Shown here in pieces: positions 54,494 to 63,858 of a stretch of 64,000 nt of DNA. Source of the DNA: Vandiemenella viatica. Lineage: Eukaryota > Arthropoda > Insecta > Orthoptera > Morabidae. The stretch spans positions 176,088,935 to 176,152,934 of the forward strand of contig CM061921.1 of assembly GCA_031002005.1 (NCBI GenBank). The letters run 5' to 3'. Every line of letters starts with the position of its first letter. The stretch's first letter is position 1. The notes beneath the pieces are model-generated. The model was not told the DNA's origin. It saw nothing but the letters and a program-made list of their open reading frames with translations, and did not search any database. Made by a program: the position numbers and the translations under genes.

Positions 54494-54955
54494 GTGTCTC
54501 AGAGAAGAGCGCCTGAGAATGCAACAAAAGGTAGTCCAGACAGTACGAACGCGTCAGCGCAGCAAAATAACAAAGTCGCAACTTTTTCTGATTTCAACCA
54601 TAGGGAAAGATGCAAGAAATTGTTGGTACAGGGTACAACAGAAGACGGTCGACGGCGGTATAATGTAAACAATTTAAAGAGGGAATTTTTTCCAGAGTTG
54701 CAAAGAGATAACTGGTCGCATGAAGAAATTGCGAAAGATTTGTTAAGTGAAGAAATGCATGATGTTTTAGAGAATAAAATAAGACAGCCATTAGTTGATG
54801 TGAAGATATTTGGAATAAAATGCCAAGCGCTAGTAGAATCCGGAAGCGACCTGACGGCGATATCACACACATTGTATGAAAACAGTATAGCAAGATATAA
54901 AGTGACGGAAATGCCGGTAACCACATTCAGATCATGGGGGCAACCGGGAAACTAA
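54494..54955 (+). pseudogene. Retropepsin-like segment with altered active site
   Basis: PLVDVKIFGIKCQALVESGSD then LTAISHTLY matches the start of a retroviral-type aspartic protease (family: A-L-(L/V)-D-(T/S)-G-(S/A)-x-x-x-x-I). The catalytic Asp is Glu here (ESG). The frame stops after WGQPGN and the flap and C-terminal part are missing. RT should follow but the sequence jumps to the integrase end. Confidence 0.72.
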
Positions 54956-55059
54956 GCAAGAGACTAAAGGACTGGAAGAAAGAAAAAAAAATACAGAACG
55001 TTATGGGGGCATAACACTGATCTGATAAAATGTGATGAAGAAGAAAGCTGAAGATAGGA

Positions 55060-55124
55060 AAAGGAGGTATGACAAATGGGTAAAACCGACCGAGTTTGAG
55101 GTAGAAGATTTAGTTTTGGTGAGA

Positions 55125-55174
<50 letters not shown>

Positions 55175-55370
55175 AGAGAAATAAATTCCAAAATAAAGAA
55201 ATTTTTCAAAATATATCACGGACCATTTAGGGTCATTTCTAAACCGAATATTAGCGCATATGAACTGGCATATCATAGGTCAAATAAAAGATTAGGATTC
55301 AGAAACGTTGTAGATTTGGAATTGTATAAGTTTCGCCTAAAGGGAAGATCAAAAGGTTGTGACAGGTAGT
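55060..55370 (+). pseudogene. Integrase C-terminal remnant
   Basis: FEVEDLVLVRIKK, a poly-A run (55127-55171), then KKFFKIYHGPFRVISKPNIS, AYELAYHRSNKRLGFRNV. In Ty3-like integrases this is the GDLVLV...(K/R)F...GP(Y/F)x(I/V) module at the end of pol. Its presence shows that an ancestral full pol was deleted between 54955 and 55080. Confidence 0.75.
55127..55171. repeat. Poly-A tract (about 45 nt) inside pol remnant
   Basis: Uninterrupted A run at the deletion scar region, between VRIKK and the integrase end. Confidence 0.9.
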
Positions 55371-55634
55371 AATTGCAAATAGTGATTGTCACTTGAGTTG
55401 TGTGAGAAATAAACAAGGAAGAACTGATAAAGACAGTATGCTAGATTGGTGTATTTGTTTGTAAATATGTTAATTTCATTGGGTAGATATGAGACATTGA
55501 TTCAATGACATTGAGATGTAAGTTGTGAGTGGAAGAAGTAAGTGGACTGATAGAGACAGTGATTTGAAAACTAAAGAACATCTCGGCAAATAAATGTGTG
55601 CCATCATTTAGTTGTGCCTCGATGTGGGGGCAAT

Positions 55635-56063
55635 TATAACATATGTGTTATAATAATTCCTAAATTGATTATTTTTTGTTGTTGTGTGTGTATTAATCTT
55701 TTCATTATAAATAATCTGTAAGAAAAAAAAAAGATATGTAAATGTTAAATTCTAAACAGCCTTCCACAGACGGTAGTGTTATAATAACGTAATATATATA
55801 CAATAATATCGTTGAATATAAGAAGATTATAGAATCTCTGTGTGTGTTAGAATTGTTGAGATAGCTGTGAAGTTGGCTTGTAAATTAATTTTGAATAAAT
55901 ATACCAAGGCATTTAAAATAGCAAAGTGCTGGTATTTTATTTTAAATATAATTGGAAGAGAAGGGCCTGAATAATACATAAAATGGGGCTGACCTCCCAT
56001 AATGCCAATTAGGCATTAAAAAAAAAAAAAACTATTGGTCGGTACGCCGAGAAGGGTGTTACA
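55635..56063 (+). repeat. 3' LTR
   Basis: Copy of 50945-51373. Preceded by TGTGGGGGCAAT, a short purine-rich tract that may prime plus-strand synthesis. Confidence 0.93.
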
Positions 56064-56067
56064 GGCT

Positions 56068-56230
56068 CGATCCAAGGTAACTCCCAGATATTTAGGGTCG
56101 TCTTTGTGTTCTACTCTTCCAAAGGGTCCAAAGGTTGGTCTTATTCTGACGTAGGCGAGCTGGTTTGAAAGATGGAAGCAACAAGACTCTGTCTTTGTCA
56201 GATTTGGTTTTAGTCTCCACTTAGAGAAGA
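56068..56230 (-). pseudogene. I-like LINE, part right of the LTR element
   Basis: Minus strand: WRLKPNLTKTESCCFHLSNQ, then PKYLGVTLDRA, which continues into IHQHLSNTAEKV of the left part. This is the segment between the RT and the C-terminal domain. The LINE is 5'-truncated here; ATGTAATATATT (56231-56242) matches ATGTAATGTATT (50098-50109) as its target duplication. Confidence 0.8.
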
Positions 56231-56448
56231 ATGTAATATATTATGAAGCTAAAAGAGAAACAAATATGAAGTGAAAAGTGATTCTTCGGTGTTGTCATTT
56301 CATGGATCTTTTTAATCAATTCAAAGCAGGAGTTTAGGGGGGAGGTAAAACCCTCTGGTGATGAACGACAGTGAATTGCGAAGCGATGAAAGGTAATCAT
56401 TATCAATTGACGACAGGACAAACTGGTTAATTAATTAGGAACGTAACA
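56231..56448. mobile_element. Unidentified inserted segment, right part
   Basis: Right portion of the GTAACA-flanked insertion, ending TTAATTAATTAGGAAC before GTAACA (56443-56448). No coding, no inverted repeat with the left end. Confidence 0.35.
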
Positions 56449-57550
56449 CTACCCTGTTTGCACGGCTGAGGGAAATTGCTTGTCCAAGAAAAATTATTCT
56501 ACACCTTCAGGGACTATTGCAGATGTAGAACCGTTTCCTTGAGATGCCAGAACTCGTCGATCAAAAAGACCCTGACTAATGGGTGCCCGCAAAGTTCGGT
56601 TTACAGTCTCATATTCTGGGATATAGGGATTGAACCAGTGATTGAACTATTACAAAGAGCACCTGAACAGCTAAGTCAAACTGCTTTTTTTTTTTCTCGT
56701 GGAAGGAGTACTTAATTGCCTCAGCCAAAGATGCAGTAAAGTCGAGCTTAGCACCACATAAGACAACATTTCTGTTGTTGAAAGGCAAGCTGACTCGAAA
56801 ACCTACGATAAGAATCTATTGCAAATCAATTCGCAGGAATCCAGTATGCATATTAGGCCTTCAATTGGATGGACGATTAAACTTGAAGCCCACCTAGAAA
56901 AGGCAATAGCACGAGTAGTGACTGTCATGAATAAAATCATCAATATTGGTAAAAGAAAATTCACTGTTCCAATCCAAACAATAAGACAATACTACGACAG
57001 AATTTATCCTCTTTAGTGGGCTAATCAGCAAGTGACAAATCATTTAAAAAAAATAAAACCTAAATATCGAGTCAGACGTATCAAACGAGGAATACTATTA
57101 AGTTTCACAGGAGCATACCGAACAGTGGAAACCGTTGCCATTGGTGTCTGGCCACTGGAGCTTGAAGTGAGGAAACGAGGTGCGACATATTGGCTCAGAA
57201 AAAGTAAACAATATAACAGAAACTATAAGCAGCGACGCAACATCTTAGATGCACATTCAGAAGGTAGTATTGGTGGAATAGTAACAAGAATGGAATAACA
57301 GCGAAACAGATAGGAGAACATATGACACGTATCCATCCGTCGTCACACTCCCGGGTTGATAAACTACATTATTATTCATGGGCTATAGAATAGCTTCTTT
57401 CGAAATGGGAATATTGTGGTCCTAAGCAGGTGCCAATATGGTGAAGAGAGCACGTGGAATGGGAATGTGAAATAACAGCCAGTCTGAGAGCTCGTCAATA
57501 AGCCCGCTGCAATGAAGAACAACATTCCAACATTCCACATACTACGCTAC
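56449..57550 (+). pseudogene. R1-like LINE, part 3: RT end and C-terminal region
   Basis: ARLREIACPRKIIL, RTVSLRCQNSSIKKTLTNG, GCPQSSVYSLIFWDIGIEP (family: GCPQGSV-x-GP-x-LWN), AFFFSRGRST near the position where YADD is expected (motif lost), CILGLQLDGRLNLK, YYDRIYPL, then RRIKRGILLSFTGAYRTVET and GVWPLELEVRKRGATYWL. Unmistakable R1-clade order with several frame breaks. Confidence 0.85.
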
Positions 57551-57557
57551 GTTGTTT

Positions 57558-57815
57558 TTTTTTTTTTTAACTTATGGCTTTAACGCCTCGTCAACGTCGA
57601 GGTGATTAGAGGCGGGATGGGACTGGGGACAAGGAACGGAAGGAATTCTGAATTCCGCCACGGCCTTTTGAAGGTAGCATCCCGGCATTGACCTGGCGTG
57701 ATTTAGAGAAACCATGGGAAACCCAAATCTGCATGCCCGGACGGGGATTCGAACTGGCGTCCTCACGAATACGAGGGCAGACCGTTAACTGCTCACCCAC
57801 CGCGCTTGGTATTAT
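57558..57815 (-). mobile_element. SINE family A, full-length with A-tail
   Basis: Minus strand: AAGCGCGGTGGGTGAGCAG (A-box side), ACGCCAGTTCGAATCCCCG (B box), GGGCATGCAGATTTGGG, ATGGTTTCTCTAAATCACG, CGTTGACGAGGCGTTAAAGC, then an A-rich tail (T-run at 57556-57570 on plus). Intact tail and both boxes suggest a relatively young copy, near the R1 LINE end. Confidence 0.87.
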
Positions 57816-58200
57816 GCTAAGAAAGTTTGTGGTATTTTCTGGACGAGACAGCTGATCTAGATTCAAAATTTTGGAAGGAGAATATGCCAAGAAAAATCAA
57901 AGGTCACCTACAGCAGAAGAACATAACACAATTATAACATGTGAAAAAGTGGAAGCTAATTCCGGAACGAACTGTAAAGGGAACAACTTAGCTGGAAGAC
58001 TGACTTTCGCAATATCCTACGACAGTGGGATACATAAATCATCGGAGAGGCCATGCTCTGAGGAGCCTGGGCGGCTGAGTCGACAAGTGGTGGTGATAAT
58101 AGTAGCATCACTGGTATTACTAGTAATATTAGTAGCAGTAGTAGTGGTTGTGGTATCCACTCTGTTAATAACAGTAGAAGTAATCTGAAATTGGAACTTA
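57816..58200 (+). other. Low-complexity GTA/GTG-rich stretch
   Basis: 58080-58170 is made of GTAGTAGTGG-type triplets, giving a Val/Ile-rich hydrophobic frame (57871-58188) that mimics a membrane segment. I regard the frame as a by-product of the microsatellite. The left part may be eroded R1 tail. Confidence 0.4.
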
Positions 58201-59120
58201 AATATAATTATCTTGCATTCATTGCTTATAAAGTGAATACTTTAAATAAATAAGATATAAGAATAAATGCACATAAAATAAAGGAAATAAGAGCGCAGAT
58301 TAGATTTTAGGTGCTGGGCTGTGTTGTATATAAGAAAATAAATAAAATAATAAATAAATAAAAAGTAGAAATACGTCTGCATATTAATGACTGATTTCTT
58401 TCACAATATAAAATCGGCATATATAATATATAATTCACAGATTCCTTCCTTAATGTAAATTTTACAGCATAATTACGTTTTTCAATTATAGTATCACTTT
58501 TTCCGGCGGTAATATTTTAGGTATAAATAGATAATTGTAACAGAACAAACTTCTAGGCACTCTAATTTCTCACGAGGATACAATAATGCTACTTAACTTC
58601 GGCCAAATTTAAACCCGTTTGATCTTTACAGAATTGCGTCTCTTATGTCGTTAGTACATTTCTATCAAAGTCAACGTTTATGTTAAGAATGAAGTGAGGA
58701 GAAAACAGATAACGCTACAGAATAAAGGAGAGGATCCACCGTTAGAGGTTACAATTACACCCCATAGACTATAAAAATGAATGACTTATGGTCTGTCAGG
58801 AAACGTGCCTTTACCCTGCTCTCCTACGTCGAATATGGTTCGCTACACGGAAGAAGATATAAAATGGTGAACTTTGTGACGTAGAAGATCTCCCGTATCC
58901 AAACTTGTGATGTTTCCGACACCCAGTTCCTTCTTGTCAGATATGTCAAGCTTAGTCTACATTAGGATACGAATATAAATATTGGAAGTGTTTAATATAT
59001 ACACTACGATTTTTTATCTTCTATTGATGATAAACAAACGAAAACTAGCTGCTGGTTCTCCAAAGTCGATAATGTTACTAGACGGTAAATAACATAATAA
59101 CCCGGCCAGTACATGATGTG
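58200..59120. other. AT-rich spacer
   Basis: No gene or recognised repeat. Confidence 0.4.
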
Positions 59121-59127
59121 TGTGTAA

Positions 59128-59345
59128 TTAACCTGGCGCCGCCGCCTGCGCCGGGCTGAGCTGGGGTCGCTCTCTTAATGCAGCGCCGGGGGCGCACGCG
59201 TAATCACTTCTCTCTCCCACAAACTTTTCCCATATCTGTAGTGGGGCATGCAAACGTCCGTAATTCGAGCCAAATTGTCCTCCTACTGTGGGGGGACGCT
59301 TCCCCCGGGCAGCTCACAACAGACGTCTGCGAGGAGTGTGAATCA
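59128..59345. other. GC/CpG-rich patch, possible regulatory element
   Basis: Sharp GC-rich island (GGCGCCGCCGCCTGCGCCGG, GCGCCGGGGGCGCACGCG) in AT-rich DNA, then ATGCAAACGTCCGTAATTCG. Not matched to any repeat in the window. A TAATTA site precedes it. It could be a CpG-island promoter or enhancer of a gene outside the window, or the GC-rich end of an unrecognised transposon. An 88-codon frame from 59178 shows no domain. Confidence 0.3.
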
Positions 59346-60270
59346 CGTCTCGGTTACAGCAATCATCTCCACAAGTTCATAAAAACAAATAGTTATAATC
59401 TAATAAAACCACTACGAACCAAATATTTTCTACGACATAGCTAAAGATTGCAAACACACATAATATGAACTTAAAAAAAGTAGAACGCAATTACGTGAGT
59501 TGATTTCCACCACTAATTCATCCGGCTGTATAGCTCATTTGATTTATCTCGCAGACGGAAAGACGGGCAGAGAGAATGACTGGTCAAAGGAGCTTGGAAA
59601 TAAACACAGTGACTCCTTTTTCACTATGTAAACTGCCGAGAAACAATTCTGCCACTAATTGCGTAACATGTTATGGAAATAGAAGCAATTTTCGTATACA
59701 GTTCCTGGCAAAAAGAGATTTAACGGATCAAAGTTGATATCTAATGATGAATTGAACTAGATTTTAACATTTATTGTGTATTATAAATGCGAAGGTAGTG
59801 AATGATGCTCCTGAAAAATAATCCGGTAGCGAACATGTTCTTGACTCTCAGAAAATCTTTCATGGCTGAGGATAGAATTATCAGTCTCAGTAAAATTGCG
59901 GTTGGAAGAAATGTTCCAGGATGGTAGTATTTATCAGACACCTCACCTTAATCCCTTAGGACCTAAAGAAGTTTTCATGCTATTCTCATTGCGCCTAGAA
60001 GTTTATCTAACCATAATAAACTTTACTGTACTATTACATACCAAGAGATACTACACGAAGCTCGAAAGGTTTACAAAGCTTATTTTTACCTTCGGACTTA
60101 CGATAAGACAAAGAACTGTTAATATTGTTATTTATCGGATTCGTGTTATCAACAATATTTTGGTTGATTATATTACGCAGTTTTTATACACCCGTGAACT
60201 CGTACTGTTAGAAGAACTTAATTTTATGAACAACATCAACTATTCCTTAAATCTCTGAGTCTGAGACGTA
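59346..60270. other. Spacer
   Basis: No recognised gene. The 120-codon frame at 59896-60258 is AT-driven and without motif. Confidence 0.35.
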
Positions 60271-60271
60271 C

Positions 60272-60478
60272 AAACACTGCTGGGTGAGCGGTATCCTGGA
60301 AGTCTCGGGCTCGAATCCCCTTTCGGCCATCCAGATTTCGGCATTCCATGGTTTCCCGAAATCACTCCGGGTGAACGCCGTAATGGTTCTTTTAAAAAGC
60401 CATATCCAAATTGCTTCCATCTATCCCCCCCCCCCGTATTTAATGACGTCGACAAGCCTCTTGAAGCAAAAAACAAAG
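60272..60478 (+). mobile_element. SINE family A copy
   Basis: ACTGCTGGGTGAGCGGTATC (A-box side), CGGGCTCGAATCCCC (B box), CGGCCATCCAGATTTCGG, CATGGTTTCCCGAAATCACTC, CCGTAATGGTTC, a C-run, AATGACGTCGACAAGCC tail. Moderately diverged. Confidence 0.8.
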
Positions 60479-60479
60479 C

Positions 60480-61488
60480 TTCCAAAAAATAGTACCGATT
60501 GCTGATTTGGTAGTGATTGTATTATTTAAGAGACTATGGAAGCTCTTGTACATATGTAACACGAAAAAGTAGTGATTATTTGTACAAATTCTATTTACTC
60601 TATTGCACTTACCTTTAGGCTAGGTAGCGAAATGGCACGCAAGTGATTTACTATTATCATTAGATTTACAGGAATCTGCTAACAATGGAATGGAACCATT
60701 ACTTAAGATGGCAGCCTAATACTTTAACCAACTTAAGATATGGCTGGAGACCTTCCTGTCTCTGTTGACACATGGTGAGTATAGTTTAAACATATCGGCC
60801 AACTTCCTGAGTGACACTCTGGTAATCCGTGAATACACCCGCCCAAATTGACAATCTGCACTTCAGATGGTTTCTATGGTATGGTCGACTCAGGAAATCT
60901 CACTGTGTACCAAGAAACCGAGGCTATATTATATCCTGTAACACAAAAATAAAGAAAATTTAAATTAACTAACTCCATCCCATCAATTAGTTCACAATGT
61001 AAAGCACAAATTGAAAACCAAGGAATATAGAACAATTAGTGTTTTTTCTATGGTCTACAACATCATTGTATTCTTAATTAGTTATAATTTCAAATGCATT
61101 AATGTAACTTTTTAATTAAAAAAAAAGAAAAATCTTCTAATCGGCAAATATTGTGTAAGAAAGGACTGCCGACATCTAGCACTAAAATACATATGTTTAC
61201 CACTTGCATTACCGAAAAAACAAAAAGAAAAATTAAATTTTACTCAATACAGTAAGTTTTCAATGAATGGTGTAAAAAAAGATAAAAATCTGGAATTTAA
61301 CTTATTGCGTTGGAAAGATAAAGAAATTACGGATGCATTAGATACAATACAGTAGGTGAAAAAACTAGTGTCTGTGGAACTGCATAGAAACCGTGTATTT
61401 TTTGTGTGTTCAGTCTGCGGTAGGAACACTTCGGTTAATGCAGGATTCATGGTTTTGTATTTGACACTCCAGAAATTGTGGGGAAAAA
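60480..61488. other. AT-rich spacer
   Basis: Around 61270-61480 plus-strand frames give NLLRWKDKEITDALDTI, then VSVELHRNRVFFVCSVCGR, with a stop between; it looks coding-like but I do not recognise a family. Nothing else seen. Confidence 0.35.
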
Positions 61489-61654
61489 TACACAGACGGA
61501 AAAAAAAATCCCAACACCAAGAAAAAATTATTGTAGAGTAATGAAATTTGGACAATGCATTTGTCAAGTTAACATGTTTAATTGATTAAATTTTCAAGAT
61601 CACAGGTTAATTTAAGCTCAAGAAAATGCATTTCAAATGTGAAATACTGTTAAA

Positions 61655-62432
61655 TTAATAGCCGGTGTAACCTCCAGAATTTTGAATGCAAGCCTGCAAA
61701 CGTGAATGCATTGTGTCATACAGGTTTCGAATGTCACTTTGTGGTATGGAGTTCCATGCTTGTTGTACTTGTGCTGTCAATACTGGGACGGTCAGTGCTG
61801 GCTGTGGATGATGCTGGAGTTGTCGTCCAATGATATCCCATACGTGTTCAATTGGAGACAGATCTGGTGATCTCGCAGGCCAAGGTAACATGTCGACACT
61901 CTGTAGAGCACGTTGCGAGACAACAGCGGTATGAGGGCGAGCGTTATCCTGTTGAAAAAACTCCTCCTTGAATGCTGTTCATGAATGGCAGCACTACAGG
62001 TTGAATTACCAGACTGACGTACAAATTTGCAGTCAGTGTGTTTGGTATAACCACAAGAGTGCTCCTGCTGTCATAGGAAATTGCTCCCCAGACCATGACT
62101 CCAGGTATAGGTCCAGTGTGTCTAGGCCGCAGACAGTTTGGTTGCAGGCGTTCCCCTGGCCTCCTTCTGACCAACACTCGGCCATCACTGGCACCAAGGC
62201 AGAACCTGCTTTCATCAGAAAACACAACAGATCTCCACTCCGTCCTCCAATGAGCTCTGGCTTGACACCACTGGAGTCGCAAACGGCGATGGCTTGTAGT
62301 CAGTGGAATGCACGCTACAGGGCGCCTGGCTCGGAGCTGTCCTTGAAGTAACCGATTTCTAACAGTTCGTTGTGTCACTGTGGTACCAACTGCAGCTCGA
62401 ATTTCTGTAGTGCTGCCATTCATGAACAGCAT
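61655..62432 (-). pseudogene. Tc1-like transposase, minus-strand reading
   Basis: From the right arm junction: STTEIRAAVGTTVTQRTVRN (HTH), RRLRLQWCQARAHWRTEW, VVFSDESRFCLG (first catalytic D), IPGVMVWGAIS, then QGGVFSTG* where an extra T in a T-run breaks the frame before the second D block. After the shift, MLPWPARSPDLSPIEHVWD (third acidic residue) and the end HSRLQACIQNSGGYTGY are present. The extreme N-terminus is lost at the palindrome joint. Confidence 0.9.
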
Positions 62433-62748
62433 TCAAGGGGGAGTTTTTCAACAGGATAACGCTCGCCCTCATACCGCTGTTGTCTCGCAACGTGCTCTAC
62501 AGAGTGTCGACATGTTACCTTGGCCTGCGAGATCACCAGATCTGTCTCCAATTGAACACGTATGGGATATCATTGGACGACAACTCCAGCATCATCCACA
62601 GCCAGCACTGACCGTCCCAGTATTGACAGCACAAGTACAACAAGCATGGAACTCCATACCACAAAGTGACATTCGAAACCTGTATGACACAATGCATTCA
62701 CGTTTGCAGGCTTGCATTCAAAATTCTGGAGGTTACACCGGCTATTAA
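62380..62748 (+). pseudogene. Tc1-like transposase C-terminal half, inverted copy
   Basis: Plus strand, unbroken from about 62407: LPFMNSIQGGVFQQDNARPH (second D), MLPWPARSPDLSPIEHVWD (Glu), to GGYTGY*. It lacks the HTH and the first catalytic Asp, so it cannot act alone. The first 10-15 residues of the frame come from antisense N-terminal sequence across the joint. Confidence 0.9.
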
Positions 62749-63036
62749 TTTAACAGTATTTCACATTTGAAATGCATTTTCTTGAGCTTAAATTAACCTG
62801 TGATCTTGAAAATTTAATCAATTAAACATGTTAACTTGACAAATGCATTGTCCAAATTTCATTACTCTACAATAATTTTTTCTTGGTGTTGGGATTTTTT
62901 TTTCCGTCTGTGTAGGTTTGACCTGTTACCAGAGTCACGAGGGGAGGAGCCTCATAGTAGATGTAGGAGTAGATAAGGTGCAGCAGGCCTTTAGGAATAG
63001 GGGCGTGGAAGGAAAAACTAGGAAGAAGGGATTCTG

Positions 63037-63225
63037 ATGCTAGGCAGTAGTCACGGGAGACGTGTAGGCCCTCTTTTGCAGGATCAGTTTGGCATAAGTT
63101 ACCAGGTCACAAGTTTTTCCAAACCTAGTGTAACTTTAGGTAAAGTAATAGAAACTATAGGTTCAATTTGTAGGGGTTTCACTAAGAAGGATAGGGTAGT
63201 GGTAGTGGGAGGTGCGGGGGAATAG
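63037..63225 (+). pseudogene. SGNH-like segment of the LINE
   Basis: MLGSSHGRRVGPLLQDQFG has the G-x-S nucleophile block; VVVVGGAGE occupies the place of the Gly/Asn block (family: V-x-x-GG-x-N), with Asn replaced by Glu. Related to the relic at 2.8-3.1 kb. The frame is short and closed by stops. Confidence 0.55.
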
Positions 63226-63357
63226 TATTGATTGAAATGCTAATTATAGTATAGAGAGTGACCTAAAGAAATTGTTGATGGATATAAAGAGATTCAGTAA
63301 ACTAGTGCCCAGAATTGAAGGGGGAAATAGATAAAATTATAAAAAAAAGCACAAATT

Positions 63358-63858
63358 TTGGACCTGAAAAGATGTTTAAAGGTTAATTTTATTAAATTGA
63401 AGAATGGCACAAGTACAGTGGAGACGAAATTGGAAGAATCCAAGGAAATAATAAAAAAGGGTGAAGAAATGTTTATTCCAAAACAGAAAATAAAGATAAG
63501 TACAGAACCTACATACTGTAACAGGGAAGTGAGGGGCTTAAAGAGGTTGTTGAGACGAGAACGTGACTGAGTTAAGAAACAGCAAGGCAGTAGGGAAGTC
63601 TTCAAACTAACCTAGGAATTAATAATGTCAAAGAAACTAGAAAAGGATGAGTTTATGAATAATATTATTTGTGCAGGGGGACCACTAACTGCTGCATCTA
63701 GAAATTTCTATAGCTATATCACGAAACTGAGGGGAAGAGAGGGTGTTGAGACAATTATAGATGAGTATGGAGAAGAAGTAACTGAGGATTTAAAAAAGGC
63801 AGAGCTATTAAGTAACTGGTTCAGTGATATTACTAGGGCAATAATTCAGGAACGATAG
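63358..63858 (+). pseudogene. Endonuclease-RT linker of the LINE
   Basis: Two frames: EVRGLKRLLRRERD (basic helix), then KLEKDEFMNNIICAGGPLTA, FYSYITKLRGREGVETIID, EVTEDLKKAELLSNWFSDI. This matches the linker seen in LINE copy A (FWSYVKLRSG...KAEILNNVF). RKFEIKY...MKELRNLKKRKGAGVNNIT after 63890 is the start of the RT (KAPGPDGI position). Confidence 0.7.

Larger units (their letters stand above)
50945..56063 (+). mobile_element. Non-autonomous LTR retrotransposon (5.1 kb) with deleted pol
   Basis: Two LTRs of 429 bp (50945-51373 and 55635-56063) differ by about one substitution and three homopolymer lengths. GGCT flanks the element (50941-50944, 56064-56067). Internal region: untranslated leader, Gag-like coding, a protease-like segment, then directly the C-terminal end of an integrase. 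RT, RNase H and integrase core are absent. It sits inside an I-like LINE: LINE coding resumes at 56068. Confidence 0.92.
61491..62912. mobile_element. Palindromic Tc1-like element (1422 bp)
   Basis: Both outer ends read inward CACAGACGG, A-run, TCCCAACACC, and TA flanks both sides (61489-61490, 62913-62914), the Tc1/mariner target. The arms 61491-61999 and 62405-62912 are inverted copies of about 508 bp, nearly identical; visible differences are one T in a T-run and one A/G change. Each arm carries the 3' half of a Tc1-like transposase plus its terminal repeat. The centre (62000-62404) is single copy and carries the N-terminal half on the minus strand. The original 5' terminus is gone. Confidence 0.93.

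Noticed and set aside
54964..55276. Minus-strand frames with poly-Phe
   Set aside because: They are translations of the poly-A tract in the LTR element.
46660..57550. Site-specific R1 in ribosomal DNA
   Set aside because: No 28S rRNA sequence was seen next to the R1-like LINE; it is probably a dispersed R1-clade relative.
57871..58188. Frame with a hydrophobic Val/Ile stretch resembling a membrane protein
   Set aside because: The hydrophobic part is produced by a GTA/GTG microsatellite.
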